A stretch of DNA of 64,000 bases from Xanthobacteraceae bacterium (GCA_019635585.1 JAHBZE010000002.1:948007-1012006); one strand, 5' to 3'; positions 7,865-20,802 are shown, counted from the stretch's first letter. Numbers and translations are program-made. Notes: generated by a model from the letters alone, not told the origin.

Positions 7865-7977
7865 TTGGATAAGGCTCCCTTTAGCATCGGCCCCGTAACC
7901 GGGCCTCGTTTTTGAGTCCGGCAAATGCCGTATTCCATAAACGCGAAAACGACAGAAAGTTCCATCCTGCACTGCGA

Positions 7978-9252
<1,275 letters not shown>

Positions 9253-9300
9253 TTAAGGTCCACCGGCTAAGAAAATGCCGGATTCACGGGTGGATTCGAA

Positions 9301-10497
9301 ATGAACGGTCTGGCAACCAGCGGCATTGCCTCGGGCGCATGGCTGACGGCGGAGCGCATCCGCGCGTACTGCCTGATTCTGCTGGCTTTGAGCGTGCTCG
9401 CGCTCGGCGCGCTGCTTGGCACCGCGACCGGCCTCAACGACTACCAGAACCGCCCGCTCGGCACGGATTTCTCGAATGTTTACGCGGCCGGAAAATACGT
9501 CCTCGAAGGCAAGCCGGAAGCGCCGTTCGACTGGCCGCTCCAGCACAAAAAGGAACGGGAAATCTTCGGCGCCGATACGCCGTTTTACGGCTGGCACTAT
9601 CCGCCGATCTTTCTGTTCCTCGCGGCCCTGCTCGCGCTGCTTCCTTATCTCGCGGCCCTCGCCGTCTGGCAGGCGTCGACGCTCGCGCTTTATCTCGTCT
9701 CGATCCGCACAATTCTGCCGCGCGCCGAAATATGGCTGGCGGCACTCGCCTATCCTGCCGTGCTCATCAACATCGGGCACGGACACAATGGCTTTCTCAC
9801 CGCCGCGCTGATCGGTAGCGGCCTGTGGCTGCTCGACCGCAAGCCGATTGCCGCGGGAATCCTGCTCGGGCTTTTGATCTACAAGCCGCAATTCGGCGTG
9901 TTCATTCCGCTGGCGCTCGCCGCCGGCGGCTATTGGCGCGCCTTCATCGCTGCAAGCGTGACGGTGCTCTTGCTTTGCGCCGCGACTTACTTCGCCTTCG
10001 GTCCCGGCGTCTGGGAAGCGTTCCGCGCGAGCATGACGCCGACGCGCGTGATCGTGCTCGAACAGGGCGAGACGGGTTTTCACAAGATTCAAAGCATCTT
10101 CGCCGCCGTGCGCCTGCTCGGCGGACCGGTCACACTCGCCTACATCGCGCAAGGTGCCGTCTTCGTTACCGTCGCAGTCTCATTGGTCTGGCTCTGGCGC
10201 GGGCGATACGCCTTCGCATTGAAAGCGGCGGCACTCATCGCGGGCTCGATGCTCGCGACCCCTTATATTCTCGACTACGACCTGATGATCGCGGCTCCCG
10301 CGATTGCGTTTCTCGTAGCATACGGACTTTCGAAAGGCTTTTTGCCTTATGAGAAGTCGGCGCTCGCCTTCATCTTCATCGCGCCGCTGCTTACACGCGC
10401 CATCGCAGAGCAGATATTTGTCCCGCTCGGTCTGTTCGCGATCCTGCTGTTGTTCGGAATTACTCTGCGGCGCGCGGCGACAGACGGACCCAGGTAA
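9301..10497 (+). CDS. GT87-type (DUF2029) polytopic membrane protein
   Basis: 398-aa integral membrane protein with about nine to ten hydrophobic segments. An early Asp sits in a periplasmic-loop motif (GTDFSNVYAAGKYVL, followed by DWPLQ and FYGWHYPP), the pattern of the DUF2029/glycosyltransferase 87 family. These are GT-C enzymes that use polyprenyl-phosphate sugars outside the membrane, for example mannosyl or arabinosyl transferases. The acceptor cannot be deduced. The 3' end overlaps the convergent sulfatase-fold gene by 38 bases, so the two C-termini are encoded on opposite strands of the same DNA. Confidence 0.8.
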   Translation: MNGLATSGIASGAWLTAERIRAYCLILLALSVLALGALLGTATGLNDYQNRPLGTDFSNVYAAGKYVLEGKPEAPFDWPLQHKKEREIFGADTPFYGWHYPPIFLFLAALLALLPYLAALAVWQASTLALYLVSIRTILPRAEIWLAALAYPAVLINIGHGHNGFLTAALIGSGLWLLDRKPIAAGILLGLLIYKPQFGVFIPLALAAGGYWRAFIAASVTVLLLCAATYFAFGPGVWEAFRASMTPTRVIVLEQGETGFHKIQSIFAAVRLLGGPVTLAYIAQGAVFVTVAVSLVWLWRGRYAFALKAAALIAGSMLATPYILDYDLMIAAPAIAFLVAYGLSKGFLPYEKSALAFIFIAPLLTRAIAEQIFVPLGLFAILLLFGITLRRAATDGPR

Positions 10498-11815
10498 CTT
10501 TCCCCGGCTCGAACAGCGCACGCCCCGCGCGCGACCACAATGGCGGACTGTGATCGCCGACGATCAGAATCTCGGTGGGGCCGATCTGCGCCGTCATCTT
10601 CACGATGCCGTCGAACACATCCATCCAGAGTTCGCTCATGTTGCAGACTTCCCGGTGACCGATCGGCCCGCCGTTATTGGCGCAGCCGAGGCGCGGGGTC
10701 GCATCGCTGAGCATAACCGGCACGTGCGTGCTCAAGGTCAGCCAGTAATAAAACAGCGGCTCCTTGGCATCCTGAAACGCTTGCGTGATCCGCGGCAGCA
10801 TCTCGACGTCGCAAGGCGCGCGGAACGGGCCGCCGCACTTCTTTCGCTTCTTCAACTTCAGGTCTTCCCGGAACACCTGCTCCTGAAAACCGATTTTGGG
10901 ATACCATTGCGCGCGATCGAAGAACAACTTCGTGAAATGGTGGAGCGCCGCAGTCTTGTATCCCCGCTGGCTCAGGATATGCGGCAGACAATTGTCTCCG
11001 CCCCGGTTCGCAACCTCGGTATAAGAGGCACGCGTGTCACATAGTTCGCGCATCTCGCCCGCGGTCGTCGATCCATAATAAGTGGAGGAGCCGTTCGTCA
11101 CGCGATAGCGCTTCTGCAGTTCCGGATCCCGGAACGGCCGCAACAGTACTTCCTGTTTCGCGGGATCGGCGAACGTGCCGAGCGCTTCCACGATCACGAC
11201 CAGCACGCGCCTGGGCTTGGCCGTGAGGACCGTATCCCGAAAGCCGGAGCTCACGACGGCGGACTGCATCGGCGCATTCGCGCCATAGAGCGAACCGAAC
11301 TGATAATGCGCCGAAGTATTGCGCACCAGATCGGCGCCCGCGAACACCAGCACGAAAGATAGAAAAATCGGCAGGCTGCCTTTTTTCAGCTCTTCCCGGC
11401 AACGCGTCAGTACGAAAATGCAAAACCCCGCGAACAAAATCACGCCGGCGATCAACAAGCCGTAAAGCGGCGACGCGAACAGGTCGAGTTCGTCGGCGAG
11501 ATGAAGTGCTAACCCGATCTCGCTCGGCGCAAGTCCGAACTGGAGCGCGATGGTCGTGATCGCATCATAGATTGCGACCGCGATAAACAGGAACGCGGTC
11601 GGCCAGGCCGGCACATAGCGGGTGAACACCGCGACCATTGCGTAAAGTGCGACCGCGGCGGTGCGCGGCGGCAGCCCGATGCCGGAGATCATAGCGCCGA
11701 TCGACAGCGCGTTCGGCAGGAAAAGGCCCGCGATGCAGAGGAGCGCCGTCGGCGACAAGAGCCGCGCCGGCTCTCTATCGGCAACCGCCGATAATACAGC
11801 TTCCTGTTGTGTCAA
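10460..11815 (-). CDS. Sulfatase-fold membrane enzyme (LtaS/EptA-type phospho- or sulfotransferase/hydrolase)
   Basis: 451 aa: an N-terminal membrane part with four to five hydrophobic helices (about residues 20-150) and a C-terminal periplasmic sulfatase-fold domain. The nucleophile region reads SSTYYGSTTAGEMREL, where one Thr is the expected catalytic residue, and the metal-binding motif GDHSPP lies near the C-terminus. This layout is that of LtaS/EptA-type transferases that move phosphoglycerol or phosphoethanolamine onto glycans or lipids. The only good start is TTG at 11815. Pairing with the overlapping GT87-type gene hints at a shared role in an envelope glycan, though the two are convergent. 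Confidence 0.78.
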   Translation of the reverse strand: MTQQEAVLSAVADREPARLLSPTALLCIAGLFLPNALSIGAMISGIGLPPRTAAVALYAMVAVFTRYVPAWPTAFLFIAVAIYDAITTIALQFGLAPSEIGLALHLADELDLFASPLYGLLIAGVILFAGFCIFVLTRCREELKKGSLPIFLSFVLVFAGADLVRNTSAHYQFGSLYGANAPMQSAVVSSGFRDTVLTAKPRRVLVVIVEALGTFADPAKQEVLLRPFRDPELQKRYRVTNGSSTYYGSTTAGEMRELCDTRASYTEVANRGGDNCLPHILSQRGYKTAALHHFTKLFFDRAQWYPKIGFQEQVFREDLKLKKRKKCGGPFRAPCDVEMLPRITQAFQDAKEPLFYYWLTLSTHVPVMLSDATPRLGCANNGGPIGHREVCNMSELWMDVFDGIVKMTAQIGPTEILIVGDHSPPLWSRAGRALFEPGKVTWVRLSPRAAE

Positions 11816-12119
11816 CCGCAGCCCCCGAAGAACGCAATATCGAATGCTTCAAAAAAGTACGTTCAGGATAGCGCTGTGGAACTAAGGGGAACCTAAATTT
11901 GGCCGCCGAACCGGCCCCGCGTCTTAACCGCGGATCAACCTTACCGGACCCGCGCCGCGCCGAATGCCGCAGCTTCCCGTCATACCGCGCACATAACGTC
12001 GGCCTACGTCCCGCAGCGCTGCCATGCCGGGCGCGGCTTCCCAAGCCGCCGCGCTTCGGCCAATTTCGGCGGCTTTTCGCAGTGGGGGCCGGATTTGCCG
12101 GGACAGGAGACGGGGCTTG
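11816..12119. other. Intergenic region without a recognisable gene
   Basis: The 304 bases between the divergent sulfatase-fold and GST genes contain promoters by position, but I see no clear -35/-10 pair, repeat or RNA gene. The GST frame stays open back to an ATG at 12024, but those residues look non-coding. Confidence 0.4.
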
Positions 12120-12779
12120 TTGACGCTTTATTCGATGCAGTCGTCCGGCAACAGCTACAAGGTGCGCATGCTGCTTGCGCGTCTCGGGCAGCCTTATCAT
12201 CTCGTCGAGATCGACCGCTTCAAGGGTGAAAACCGCACGCCCGAATATCTGGCGATCAACCCGGAAGGCCGACTGCCGGCGCTCGCGCTCGACGACGGCC
12301 GCATGCTCGCCGAGTCGAATGCGATTCTGGTCTATCTCGCCGAAGGCACACCCTGGCTCCCGCGCGATAATTTCGAGCGCGCCGAGACCTTACGCTGGAT
12401 GTTCTTCGAACAGCACAGCCACGAACCGGCAATCGCCGAAGCGCGCTTCTGGCTTCATTTTGTGCGCGGCGGCCGCGAACTGCGGACGCATGAGATCGAT
12501 CAGTGGATGGAGCGCGGCTATGCGGCGCTCGCCCTGATGGAGCAGCATCTCGCGAAGCACGACTACTTCGTCGGCGGGCGTGAAACGGTCGCCGATATCG
12601 CGCTCTATGCCCATACCCATGTCGCCCGCGAAGGGGATTTCGACCTCGATGCCTTTCCGGGCATCGGCCGCTGGCTTGCCCGCATCAGCGGCAATCCGGC
12701 CCATGTGGCGATGGAGGCGGTCGCCACCAGCGTAACTTTTGGCCTTGCCCCGGCACGCGGGACTGCGACCACAAGTTAA
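12120..12779 (+). CDS. Glutathione S-transferase family protein
   Basis: 219-aa GST. The thioredoxin-fold N-domain (TLYSMQSSGNSYKVRMLLARL, then NPEGRLPAL with the cis-proline and ESNAILVYLA) is followed by a helical C-domain with the ADIALYAHTH motif. Ser/Gln-rich residues at the N-terminus would supply the glutathione contact. I chose TTG at 12120 because AGGAGA lies 9 bases upstream and the protein then begins at the family's usual position. ATG 12135 would cut the first beta-strand, and ATG 12024 adds unlikely sequence. Substrate unknown, probably detoxification. Confidence 0.85.
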   Translation: MTLYSMQSSGNSYKVRMLLARLGQPYHLVEIDRFKGENRTPEYLAINPEGRLPALALDDGRMLAESNAILVYLAEGTPWLPRDNFERAETLRWMFFEQHSHEPAIAEARFWLHFVRGGRELRTHEIDQWMERGYAALALMEQHLAKHDYFVGGRETVADIALYAHTHVAREGDFDLDAFPGIGRWLARISGNPAHVAMEAVATSVTFGLAPARGTATTS

Positions 12780-12969
12780 CGATTGCCTTGCCATAAAGCG
12801 GTCTGCCATGATTTTGCCGTGGGGTTCCCACAGGGAAACACAATAAGGTCGTGGGCTGGCCGAACTCGGCATCTATGTTGCTTCTTGCCTGAGGATTGGC
12901 CGATTGAGAATCGTGGCGCGGCGAAAGGTGCCCATATTGGGTGCCGCTGGCGTGGCGGCGAGTGAGAAA

Positions 12970-13296
12970 ATGATTGAAATTCCGGCAGACAAGCGTGGCC
13001 AGAGCGCCGTTACCGAAGTGAGCCGCAAGCGGGCTCTCGGCACGGCCCTGACCGAGCTTGCACTCACCGTGTCGCTGATTCTTTCGATCGTGATGGTGCT
13101 CGCCGTCGCCGGGGCCTCGAGCTCGATGGCGGCCAACCGCAGCGATCTCATCATGATGGAAGAGTCCGCGAGCTCGGCCCTCACCACGATGGGCATCCTC
13201 GCGCTGATCGTGGTCGTGATGGGCGTTCTCACGATCCTCGCCCTGCGGGACGTCGCACCGGTGCACAACAAGCGCACCGACCGCACCCGCCGCTGA
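12970..13296 (+). CDS. Small two-helix membrane protein, unknown function
   Basis: 108 aa from ATG 12970, preceded by a purine-rich GAGTGAGAAA. The frame is open upstream to a TTG at 12904 (130 aa), so the start is uncertain. Two hydrophobic helices (about 29-49 and 70-92) flank a short polar loop (NRSDLIMMEESASS). The N-terminus is charged and the C-terminus strongly basic (HNKRTDRTRR), which by the positive-inside rule suggests both ends are cytoplasmic. I do not recognise the family. It lies between a GST and a PQQ-type dehydrogenase, all on the plus strand. Confidence 0.65.
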   Translation: MIEIPADKRGQSAVTEVSRKRALGTALTELALTVSLILSIVMVLAVAGASSSMAANRSDLIMMEESASSALTTMGILALIVVVMGVLTILALRDVAPVHNKRTDRTRR

Positions 13297-13352
13297 CTTT
13301 CTGAACCGTCGCTGCATTGGCGCGTTAGCGGGAAGGTTTTAGGCTTCCCCGC

Positions 13353-14492
13353 ATGAAAAAACTTCACGCCCTTTCTCTACTGCTTGTTTTATTCGCCGCG
13401 CCCGCAACGGCACAGACCGAAGCGACTGTCGTCAAAAGCGAAAAGGCGCAAATCCGTGTCGAGGTCATCGCCAGCGGGTTGCAGAACCCGTGGGGCCTCG
13501 CCTTCCTGCCTGACGGGCGCGTGCTCGTCACCGAACGTCCGGGACGGCTTCGCATCATCGGCAAGGACAATAAATTGTCCGATCCCGTCGCGGGTGTGCC
13601 GGAAGTGGCAGCCGTCGGCCAGGGCGGGCTGCTCGATGTCGCACTCTCCCCGAACTTCGCAAAAGACAATCTGGTTTTCCTGAGCTTCGCCGAACCGCGC
13701 GGCGCGAATGGGTCGAGCACCTCGGTCGCGCGCGGCAAATTTGTCGAGAAGGACGGCAAGGCTTCGCTCGAAGAAGTGAAGGTGATTTTCCGGCAGGAGC
13801 CCGCGCGGCCCGGCGGCTTTCATTTCGGCTCTCGGCTAGTTTTCGCGCGCGACGGCAATCTCTTCGTCACCACCGGCGAGCGCAACCTGAAAACGCCCGC
13901 GCAAGATCTTTCCAACCACATCGGCAAGATCATCCGCATCAAACCCGATGGCGGCGTGCCTGCCGACAACCCCTTTGTGAAAAATAAAGACGCGAAGCCG
14001 GAAATCTGGTCCTACGGCCACCGCAATGTGCAAGGAGCGGCGCTGCATCCGCAGACCGGAAAACTCTGGATTGTCGAGCACGGCCCGCGCGGCGGCGACG
14101 AGATCAACATTCCCGAAGCCGGCAAGAATTACGGCTGGCCGGTGATCGGCTACGGCATCGATTATTCCGGCGCGAAGATTCACGAAAGCACGCACAAGGA
14201 AGGCATGGAGCAGCCGATCCATTACTGGACGCCGTCGATCGCTCCGTCCGGCGCCATGTTCTATACCGGCGATCTGTTTCCCGAGTGGAAAGGCAATCTC
14301 TTCACCGGCTCGCTGGTCTTCACCTCGCTCTATCGCATCGAACTGAATGGCGAGAAATTCGTGAAGGAAGAAGCGCTGCTCGAATCCGCTGGCGACCGTA
14401 TCCGCGACGTGCGGCAGGCGCCCGACGGCGCGATCTGGCTTCTCACGGACGCAAAGAACGGCAAGGTGCTGCGGCTGACACCTGTGAAATAG
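13353..14492 (+). CDS. PQQ-dependent sugar dehydrogenase (soluble aldose dehydrogenase family)
   Basis: 379-aa secreted six-bladed beta-propeller of the GSDH/YliI family. It has a signal peptide ([21 protein letters not shown]) and then repeats typical of the family: [48 protein letters not shown]-like NHIGKIIRI, and [11 protein letters not shown]. Such enzymes oxidise aldose sugars in the periplasm, passing electrons from PQQ to the respiratory chain. PQQ use is inferred from family membership; I saw no pqq genes here. It is convergent with the next gene, only 6 bases apart. Confidence 0.88.
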   Translation: MKKLHALSLLLVLFAAPATAQTEATVVKSEKAQIRVEVIASGLQNPWGLAFLPDGRVLVTERPGRLRIIGKDNKLSDPVAGVPEVAAVGQGGLLDVALSPNFAKDNLVFLSFAEPRGANGSSTSVARGKFVEKDGKASLEEVKVIFRQEPARPGGFHFGSRLVFARDGNLFVTTGERNLKTPAQDLSNHIGKIIRIKPDGGVPADNPFVKNKDAKPEIWSYGHRNVQGAALHPQTGKLWIVEHGPRGGDEINIPEAGKNYGWPVIGYGIDYSGAKIHESTHKEGMEQPIHYWTPSIAPSGAMFYTGDLFPEWKGNLFTGSLVFTSLYRIELNGEKFVKEEALLESAGDRIRDVRQAPDGAIWLLTDAKNGKVLRLTPVK

Positions 14493-14498
14493 CCGCCT

Positions 14499-14846
14499 TC
14501 ACCACTTATGGAAAATGAAATAGGCGCCGGCCGCGATCAGCGCGAAGCCGACCAGATAATTCCAGGTGAACTTCTCGCCGAGATAGAGCACCGAGAACGC
14601 CGCGAAGATCACCAGCGTAATGACTTCCTGAATCGTCTTGAGTTGCGCCGCCGAATAGACCGAATGGCCGATGCGGTTCGCCGGCACCGCGAAGCAGTAT
14701 TCGATGAAGGCAATCCCCCAGCTGAACAGGATCGCGTAGATGATCGGCGACGACTTATCCTTGAGATGCCCGTACCAGGCATAGGTCATAAAGATGTTGG
14801 AAATGAACAGGAACAGGATCGGCGTGATCGCGGGTGAAAGCGTCAT
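14499..14846 (-). CDS. DMT-family small membrane protein (DUF486)
   Basis: 115-aa protein with four predicted helices, matching the DUF486 group of the drug/metabolite transporter clan. Recognisable segments are NIFMTYAWYGHLK, the middle motif FIEYCFAVPANRIG, and a last helix ending AAGAYFIFHKW. The family is widely conserved in proteobacteria and has no assigned substrate. Half-size DMT proteins normally act as dimers. Confidence 0.88.
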   Translation of the reverse strand: MTLSPAITPILFLFISNIFMTYAWYGHLKDKSSPIIYAILFSWGIAFIEYCFAVPANRIGHSVYSAAQLKTIQEVITLVIFAAFSVLYLGEKFTWNYLVGFALIAAGAYFIFHKW

Positions 14847-14961
14847 CGGGGCACCGGGGCGGGAATGGGAAAAAGCGGGAGTCGCGCGGGACGAAGCGCG
14901 AAGCTAGACTAAATCCGATTCCTGCCACAACGTCCCTGAAAAGCAGTTCCCGGAGACCCCC

Positions 14962-15132
14962 ATGCGCCTGACCGCGCCGACCACCATCGTATTCCTCTTG
15001 TCCGTGATCCTTGCGGTGCTGGCGCTTCTCAGCCTCATCATCAATATCCCCTTCGTCGGGCTGCACCGCTTCGCCTTCATGACCGGCGCTTGGGCCGCGC
15101 TCATGATCGGGGCTATGTTCCGGGGCCTGTGA
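14962..15132 (+). CDS. Small membrane protein, 56 aa
   Basis: ATG 14962 to TGA 15132 encodes 56 residues: a basic start (MRLTAPTT), one long hydrophobic helix (IVFLLSVILAVLALLSLII), a short loop and a second hydrophobic stretch ending in FRGL. GGAGA lies 8 bases upstream of the ATG. Small proteins of this two-helix form are common in Rhizobiales next to metabolic genes. Function unknown. Confidence 0.65.
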   Translation: MRLTAPTTIVFLLSVILAVLALLSLIINIPFVGLHRFAFMTGAWAALMIGAMFRGL

Positions 15133-15187
15133 GGATCGCCTGCCGCGGCCACAATCCCCTCATATTCGGCGCTACTTTCGAGTGCTC

Positions 15188-15916
15188 ATGAAAAAGATCG
15201 TTTTGATCGCGCTGTTCGCGCTGGCTGTCTCCGGCGCGGCAAAGGCCGAACCGCCCAAGGAATATCCGCAAATCGCAGCCGAGATCGCAAAAGGTCCGAG
15301 CGATCCCTCGCTCGAAGTGTTCCGCGCGACGCTGGGCGACATCGCGCGCAAGAAAGACGCCGAGGCGCTGCGCAAGCTCGTTGCCAGTAACTTCTTCTGG
15401 GAGCGCGACTTCGGCGGCGGCTTCGAGAAGAAAAAATCCGCTTTCATCAATTTCGCCACCGCGCTCAGCCTGAATGCCGACGACGGCAGCGGCTGGCAGT
15501 TGCTCGCGAAATTCGCGGAGCAAGTGCCCGGTCCGCATGAGAAGAAAAAGGGCGTGTTCTGCGGCCCGCCCGCGCCGAAATATAACGAGAAAGAATTCGA
15601 GAAGTTGCTGAAAGACACCGACACCGAAGTCTTCGACTGGAGTTATCCCGCGCATAGCCATGTGATCGCGCGCGAGAAAGGCGAAACCGGCGCGCCGGAA
15701 GTCGCGAAACTCTCCGCGCATTTCCTCTATGTCGATCTTGCCGCGCGCGGCCCCGACTTCGACTACAAGAACGGCTGGACGCCCGTCGTGACCCACGACG
15801 GCAAGAAAGCTTTCGTCGCGCCGGGCGAACTCTTGACCCCGCTCGACCCGCGCCTTTGTTTTGCCAAGCGCGACGGCAAGTGGCGCATCGCAGGCTATAT
15901 CGGCGGCGGCGACTGA
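15188..15916 (+). CDS. Secreted protein of unknown function
   Basis: 242 aa with a clear Sec signal peptide (MKKIVLIALFALAVSGAAKA). The mature part is mixed, with many Lys/Asp, and has a helical domain (about 25-120) followed by a possible SH3-like C-terminal part (THDGKKAFV... RDGKWRIAGYIGGGD). Two cysteines (FCGPPAP and RLCFAK) could pair. A GTG at 15182 is an alternative start two codons upstream. It ends 39 bases before uvrB, with no evidence of shared function. Confidence 0.75.
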   Translation: MKKIVLIALFALAVSGAAKAEPPKEYPQIAAEIAKGPSDPSLEVFRATLGDIARKKDAEALRKLVASNFFWERDFGGGFEKKKSAFINFATALSLNADDGSGWQLLAKFAEQVPGPHEKKKGVFCGPPAPKYNEKEFEKLLKDTDTEVFDWSYPAHSHVIAREKGETGAPEVAKLSAHFLYVDLAARGPDFDYKNGWTPVVTHDGKKAFVAPGELLTPLDPRLCFAKRDGKWRIAGYIGGGD

Positions 15917-15955
15917 CGCCTTTATTCTTCCGCGCCCGCACCCCATATTCGGGCC

Positions 15956-18412
<2,457 letters not shown>

Positions 18413-18426
18413 ACGCTCCCCAATCT

Positions 18427-20166
18427 TTAAAACCAGCCAAGCTTAGCTACGCTTTCGCGATAGCTTTTTGCTATTTCCAAAAACCGATCAACTGAACCGC
18501 CGAACAAGCCTGCCTTCAATGGTGGCCAATTATTCTTCTGCTGTTCGGCCCGCGCTATCATAGCATCTAACGGGCTTTGGCCCCGTAGACTACGCTGCTT
18601 CCATGCAAACCTACCTGGCGGACCCCAGTCACTATCAGAAGCATAAGCATGGCTGAGGGCAAACATTATTTCGAAGTCGTCAAAACAACTCTCGTATTTC
18701 CTGCCGAGAAAAAGCGTATCCTCAGTTACCGGCTGCAAAAGCCTAAAAAGATACTCGCTTCTCGGAGCATAATGACGATCATGACCGGGAAAGCTCTTAA
18801 AGACGTCATGCAGTTGCGCCGTCTTGTAACCTAATGCTGTTATGAGAGGCGGATCAGCTTTTCCTGTGTCGCGATATTCGTCATGCACCTGAGTGTAAAA
18901 TATCGTTCGAAGGACATCGTAATTTGAGGCCGCTATCGCGGAAATACCTCCGGCGTATGTCAGCAATAATGACGGATACCAGCTCATATTTATAAGATGA
19001 ACCAAACCGGTAGACGGCTTTTCTGCCTCCGCGATTCGATTCATAACGGTTTCAACAATTGGCTGGTGCCGTTCGTCACCCCACTTTGCGAGCAACATTA
19101 CGACCGGCATTAGGTCGCGAACAGCATCCTCAAGCCTCTTAATTCTCTCGTGCAAAGTCTCTTTACTTTTCTCGTCCACCTGCGCAGGGAAATTTTCCAC
19201 TGCGAGTTTTTCCAACGCTCTACGCAGCTCACGCGTAATAAAGTCATCCAGCTTAATTCGATCTTTGGGATCGGGAATTAGTGCCTTCAGTGTTTCTTCG
19301 ATTCCGCCGGGCATTTCGTTTTCCTCTGAACCCGTCGCAGACGGCGCCACTTCAATTAGAATGTCACGTCCCTTTTTCTCATCGTTGGATTCGTCCGCTG
19401 CAAAATCGGGAACATCAAAAATAAAATCTCCGTCGCCATCAATAAAACCGTAGTGCGGCGTTTGCTTGGAACGGGCGTTTTGACCAACCTTCTCATAGAC
19501 ATAAGCCGCGAGTTTATTTCCCGTTAGAATGTCGTTGGGCTGCCTCCCAAAACCGTCGAAGGCGTCTAAAATACTTGCTGTGAAAATAGAGTGTCCCGCA
19601 CGGCTACCGCCAGCATCGGATACAACTTCGTTCGCCTTACCTGCTGTGATCACCTGCCGCGCAAATCTCTGCAGCATGTCGTTAAGTAATCTCATGCTCC
19701 CAAGCGGAATGGTTTTCCGCGTTAAGGCCAAGCCGCTGAAGCAAGCATCCAAGACGAAAAGAACATGCTTAGCGTCAATAATGTCCGCGCCAGCAGTGAG
19801 ATCGTCCCAACTAATAAGCGAGGAAAGATCGGCCGTATCGCCGTCTACTGGAACTAGAAACCCCGTTTCTTTGCGGGCACCAGCAATCGTGTAGCCATGA
19901 CCTGCAAAAAAGAACATCACACGGGCATCAATATCAACCTTACCATTTGCAAACGACAGGAATGAGCGGCGAATTGCATCCCTAGTGGCAGCAGTGTCAG
20001 TAAGTACAGTTACGTTCGCTGCAGGAAATCCGTGCAAATTAATGAGTGCGTTTGCAACGGCGTTTGCATCATTGCACGCGTTCGATAGAGGCCCAACTTT
20101 AGCGTACTTACTAATACCGACTACGAGTGCATGGCTTTCTGAGTATTCAGGTTTGTAAGACGGCAT
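18427..20166 (-). CDS. Caspase-like (peptidase C14) protein with C-terminal effector-type domain
   Basis: 579 aa. The N-terminal ~240 residues are a caspase/metacaspase fold: HALVVGISKY strand, catalytic His90 in FFFAGHGY and catalytic Cys142 in LDACFSG, so the dyad is intact. A charged linker (about 255-350, with a coiled-coil-like KSKETLHERIKRLEDAVRDL) leads to a ~200-aa C-terminal domain with motifs YPSLLLTYAGGI, RHYAPRSEYLF, WGPPGRFAWK and WPPLKAGLFGG. As I recall, similar tails occur on other predicted defence effectors. The ATG at 20166 is preferred over TTG 20181. Base composition is lower than its surroundings (30 of 60 G+C at 19501-19560), suggesting transfer. No partner gene adjoins it. 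Role inferred: stress- or phage-triggered protease. Confidence 0.85.
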   Translation of the reverse strand: MPSYKPEYSESHALVVGISKYAKVGPLSNACNDANAVANALINLHGFPAANVTVLTDTAATRDAIRRSFLSFANGKVDIDARVMFFFAGHGYTIAGARKETGFLVPVDGDTADLSSLISWDDLTAGADIIDAKHVLFVLDACFSGLALTRKTIPLGSMRLLNDMLQRFARQVITAGKANEVVSDAGGSRAGHSIFTASILDAFDGFGRQPNDILTGNKLAAYVYEKVGQNARSKQTPHYGFIDGDGDFIFDVPDFAADESNDEKKGRDILIEVAPSATGSEENEMPGGIEETLKALIPDPKDRIKLDDFITRELRRALEKLAVENFPAQVDEKSKETLHERIKRLEDAVRDLMPVVMLLAKWGDERHQPIVETVMNRIAEAEKPSTGLVHLINMSWYPSLLLTYAGGISAIAASNYDVLRTIFYTQVHDEYRDTGKADPPLITALGYKTAQLHDVFKSFPGHDRHYAPRSEYLFRLLQPVTEDTLFLGRKYESCFDDFEIMFALSHAYASDSDWGPPGRFAWKQRSLRGQSPLDAMIARAEQQKNNWPPLKAGLFGGSVDRFLEIAKSYRESVAKLGWF

Positions 20167-20181
20167 AGTTTGGCGCACCAA

Positions 20182-20613
20182 TGTTGAGCCAACTTATCAA
20201 TTAATTTCTAGGCTTGGTATGCTCCTTTGAATACCTCCACGTTCTCTTGGGATCCATACGCGGCATAAAAAACTTCCCCGCCCGCCATACTTCCATCCCA
20301 AATTAGGATTATATTCCTTCTCGTCCTGATCCTCTTTGGTTTGCCGGAATTGGGTAAACCCAAAGCCGGCTAAGGGGCACGATCGCGAGCGTTACGGTCG
20401 TGCGGATCGGGAACGGTGGCTGCGGGCAGCGGGTTCACGAACCCGATTTTTGATTTACGCGAATGGGTACGCGCGTGCCGCTTGCGGCATTCGCGAAATA
20501 AAGCCCCAAGCGCGCCTCCGCAGCGGCCGAAGTCGCGTGGTTCCGGCGAGCAACCTCTTTCAGTTTCTGATCCAGATCAAAGCGCCGGAGTATTCTGGCT
20601 CGACACTGCCAGT
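20182..20613. other. Intergenic stretch upstream of the caspase-like gene
   Basis: 432 bases without a convincing gene. The first part (20182-20340) is AT-rich and should carry the caspase-gene promoter. A nested hairpin at about 20343-20370 (GCCGG...TTGGG / CCCAA...CCGGC) follows, and then copy 1 of the direct repeat described separately. Confidence 0.45.
20400..20550. repeat. Imperfect direct repeat, copy 1 (about 150 bp)
   Basis: Begins GTGCGGATCGGGAACGGTGG and ends AGTCGCGTGGTTCCGGCGAG. The same two ends, plus an inner GATTTTTGATTT-CGCGAATG segment, occur in copy 2 at 21114-21233. Copy 1 is about 31 bases longer in the middle, where it holds a small GC palindrome (CGCGTGCCGCTTGCGGCATTCGCG). 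The pair brackets two small genes. Confidence 0.7.
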
Positions 20614-20802
20614 ATGGAGTGGAAGCCGATAGCCAAAGCGCCATTTGACCGCGATCTCGAACTGGCCGTCATCGGTTACGACGGGACCCACGCTCTCGTT
20701 TTTCCGTGCCGCCGCATTCTTGACGGATGGATCAAGGCAGAAACCAAAGAACGAATTGATGTGCAGCCGACGCATTGGCGCGAATGGAAGCACCAAATCT
20801 GA
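20614..20802 (+). CDS. Small conserved-looking protein, 62 aa
   Basis: ATG 20614 starts MEWKPIAKAPFDRDLELAVI and the product ends THWREWKHQI. The pattern (W-PIA-APFDRDLELAVI, HALVFPCRR, DGWI, PTHWREW) looks like a recurring short Rhizobiales protein with beta-strand character, possibly an SH3-like or Sm-like fold. It has no signal peptide. I know no function. The frame is open upstream through repeat copy 1, but coding-like sequence begins at this Met. It lies between the two repeat copies, near the caspase-like gene. Confidence 0.6.
   Translation: MEWKPIAKAPFDRDLELAVIGYDGTHALVFPCRRILDGWIKAETKERIDVQPTHWREWKHQI

Noticed and set aside
11816..12119. GGAAC-type (EcfG) stress promoter near 11890
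   Set aside because: A GGAAC box is present, but no GTT lies at the right spacing.
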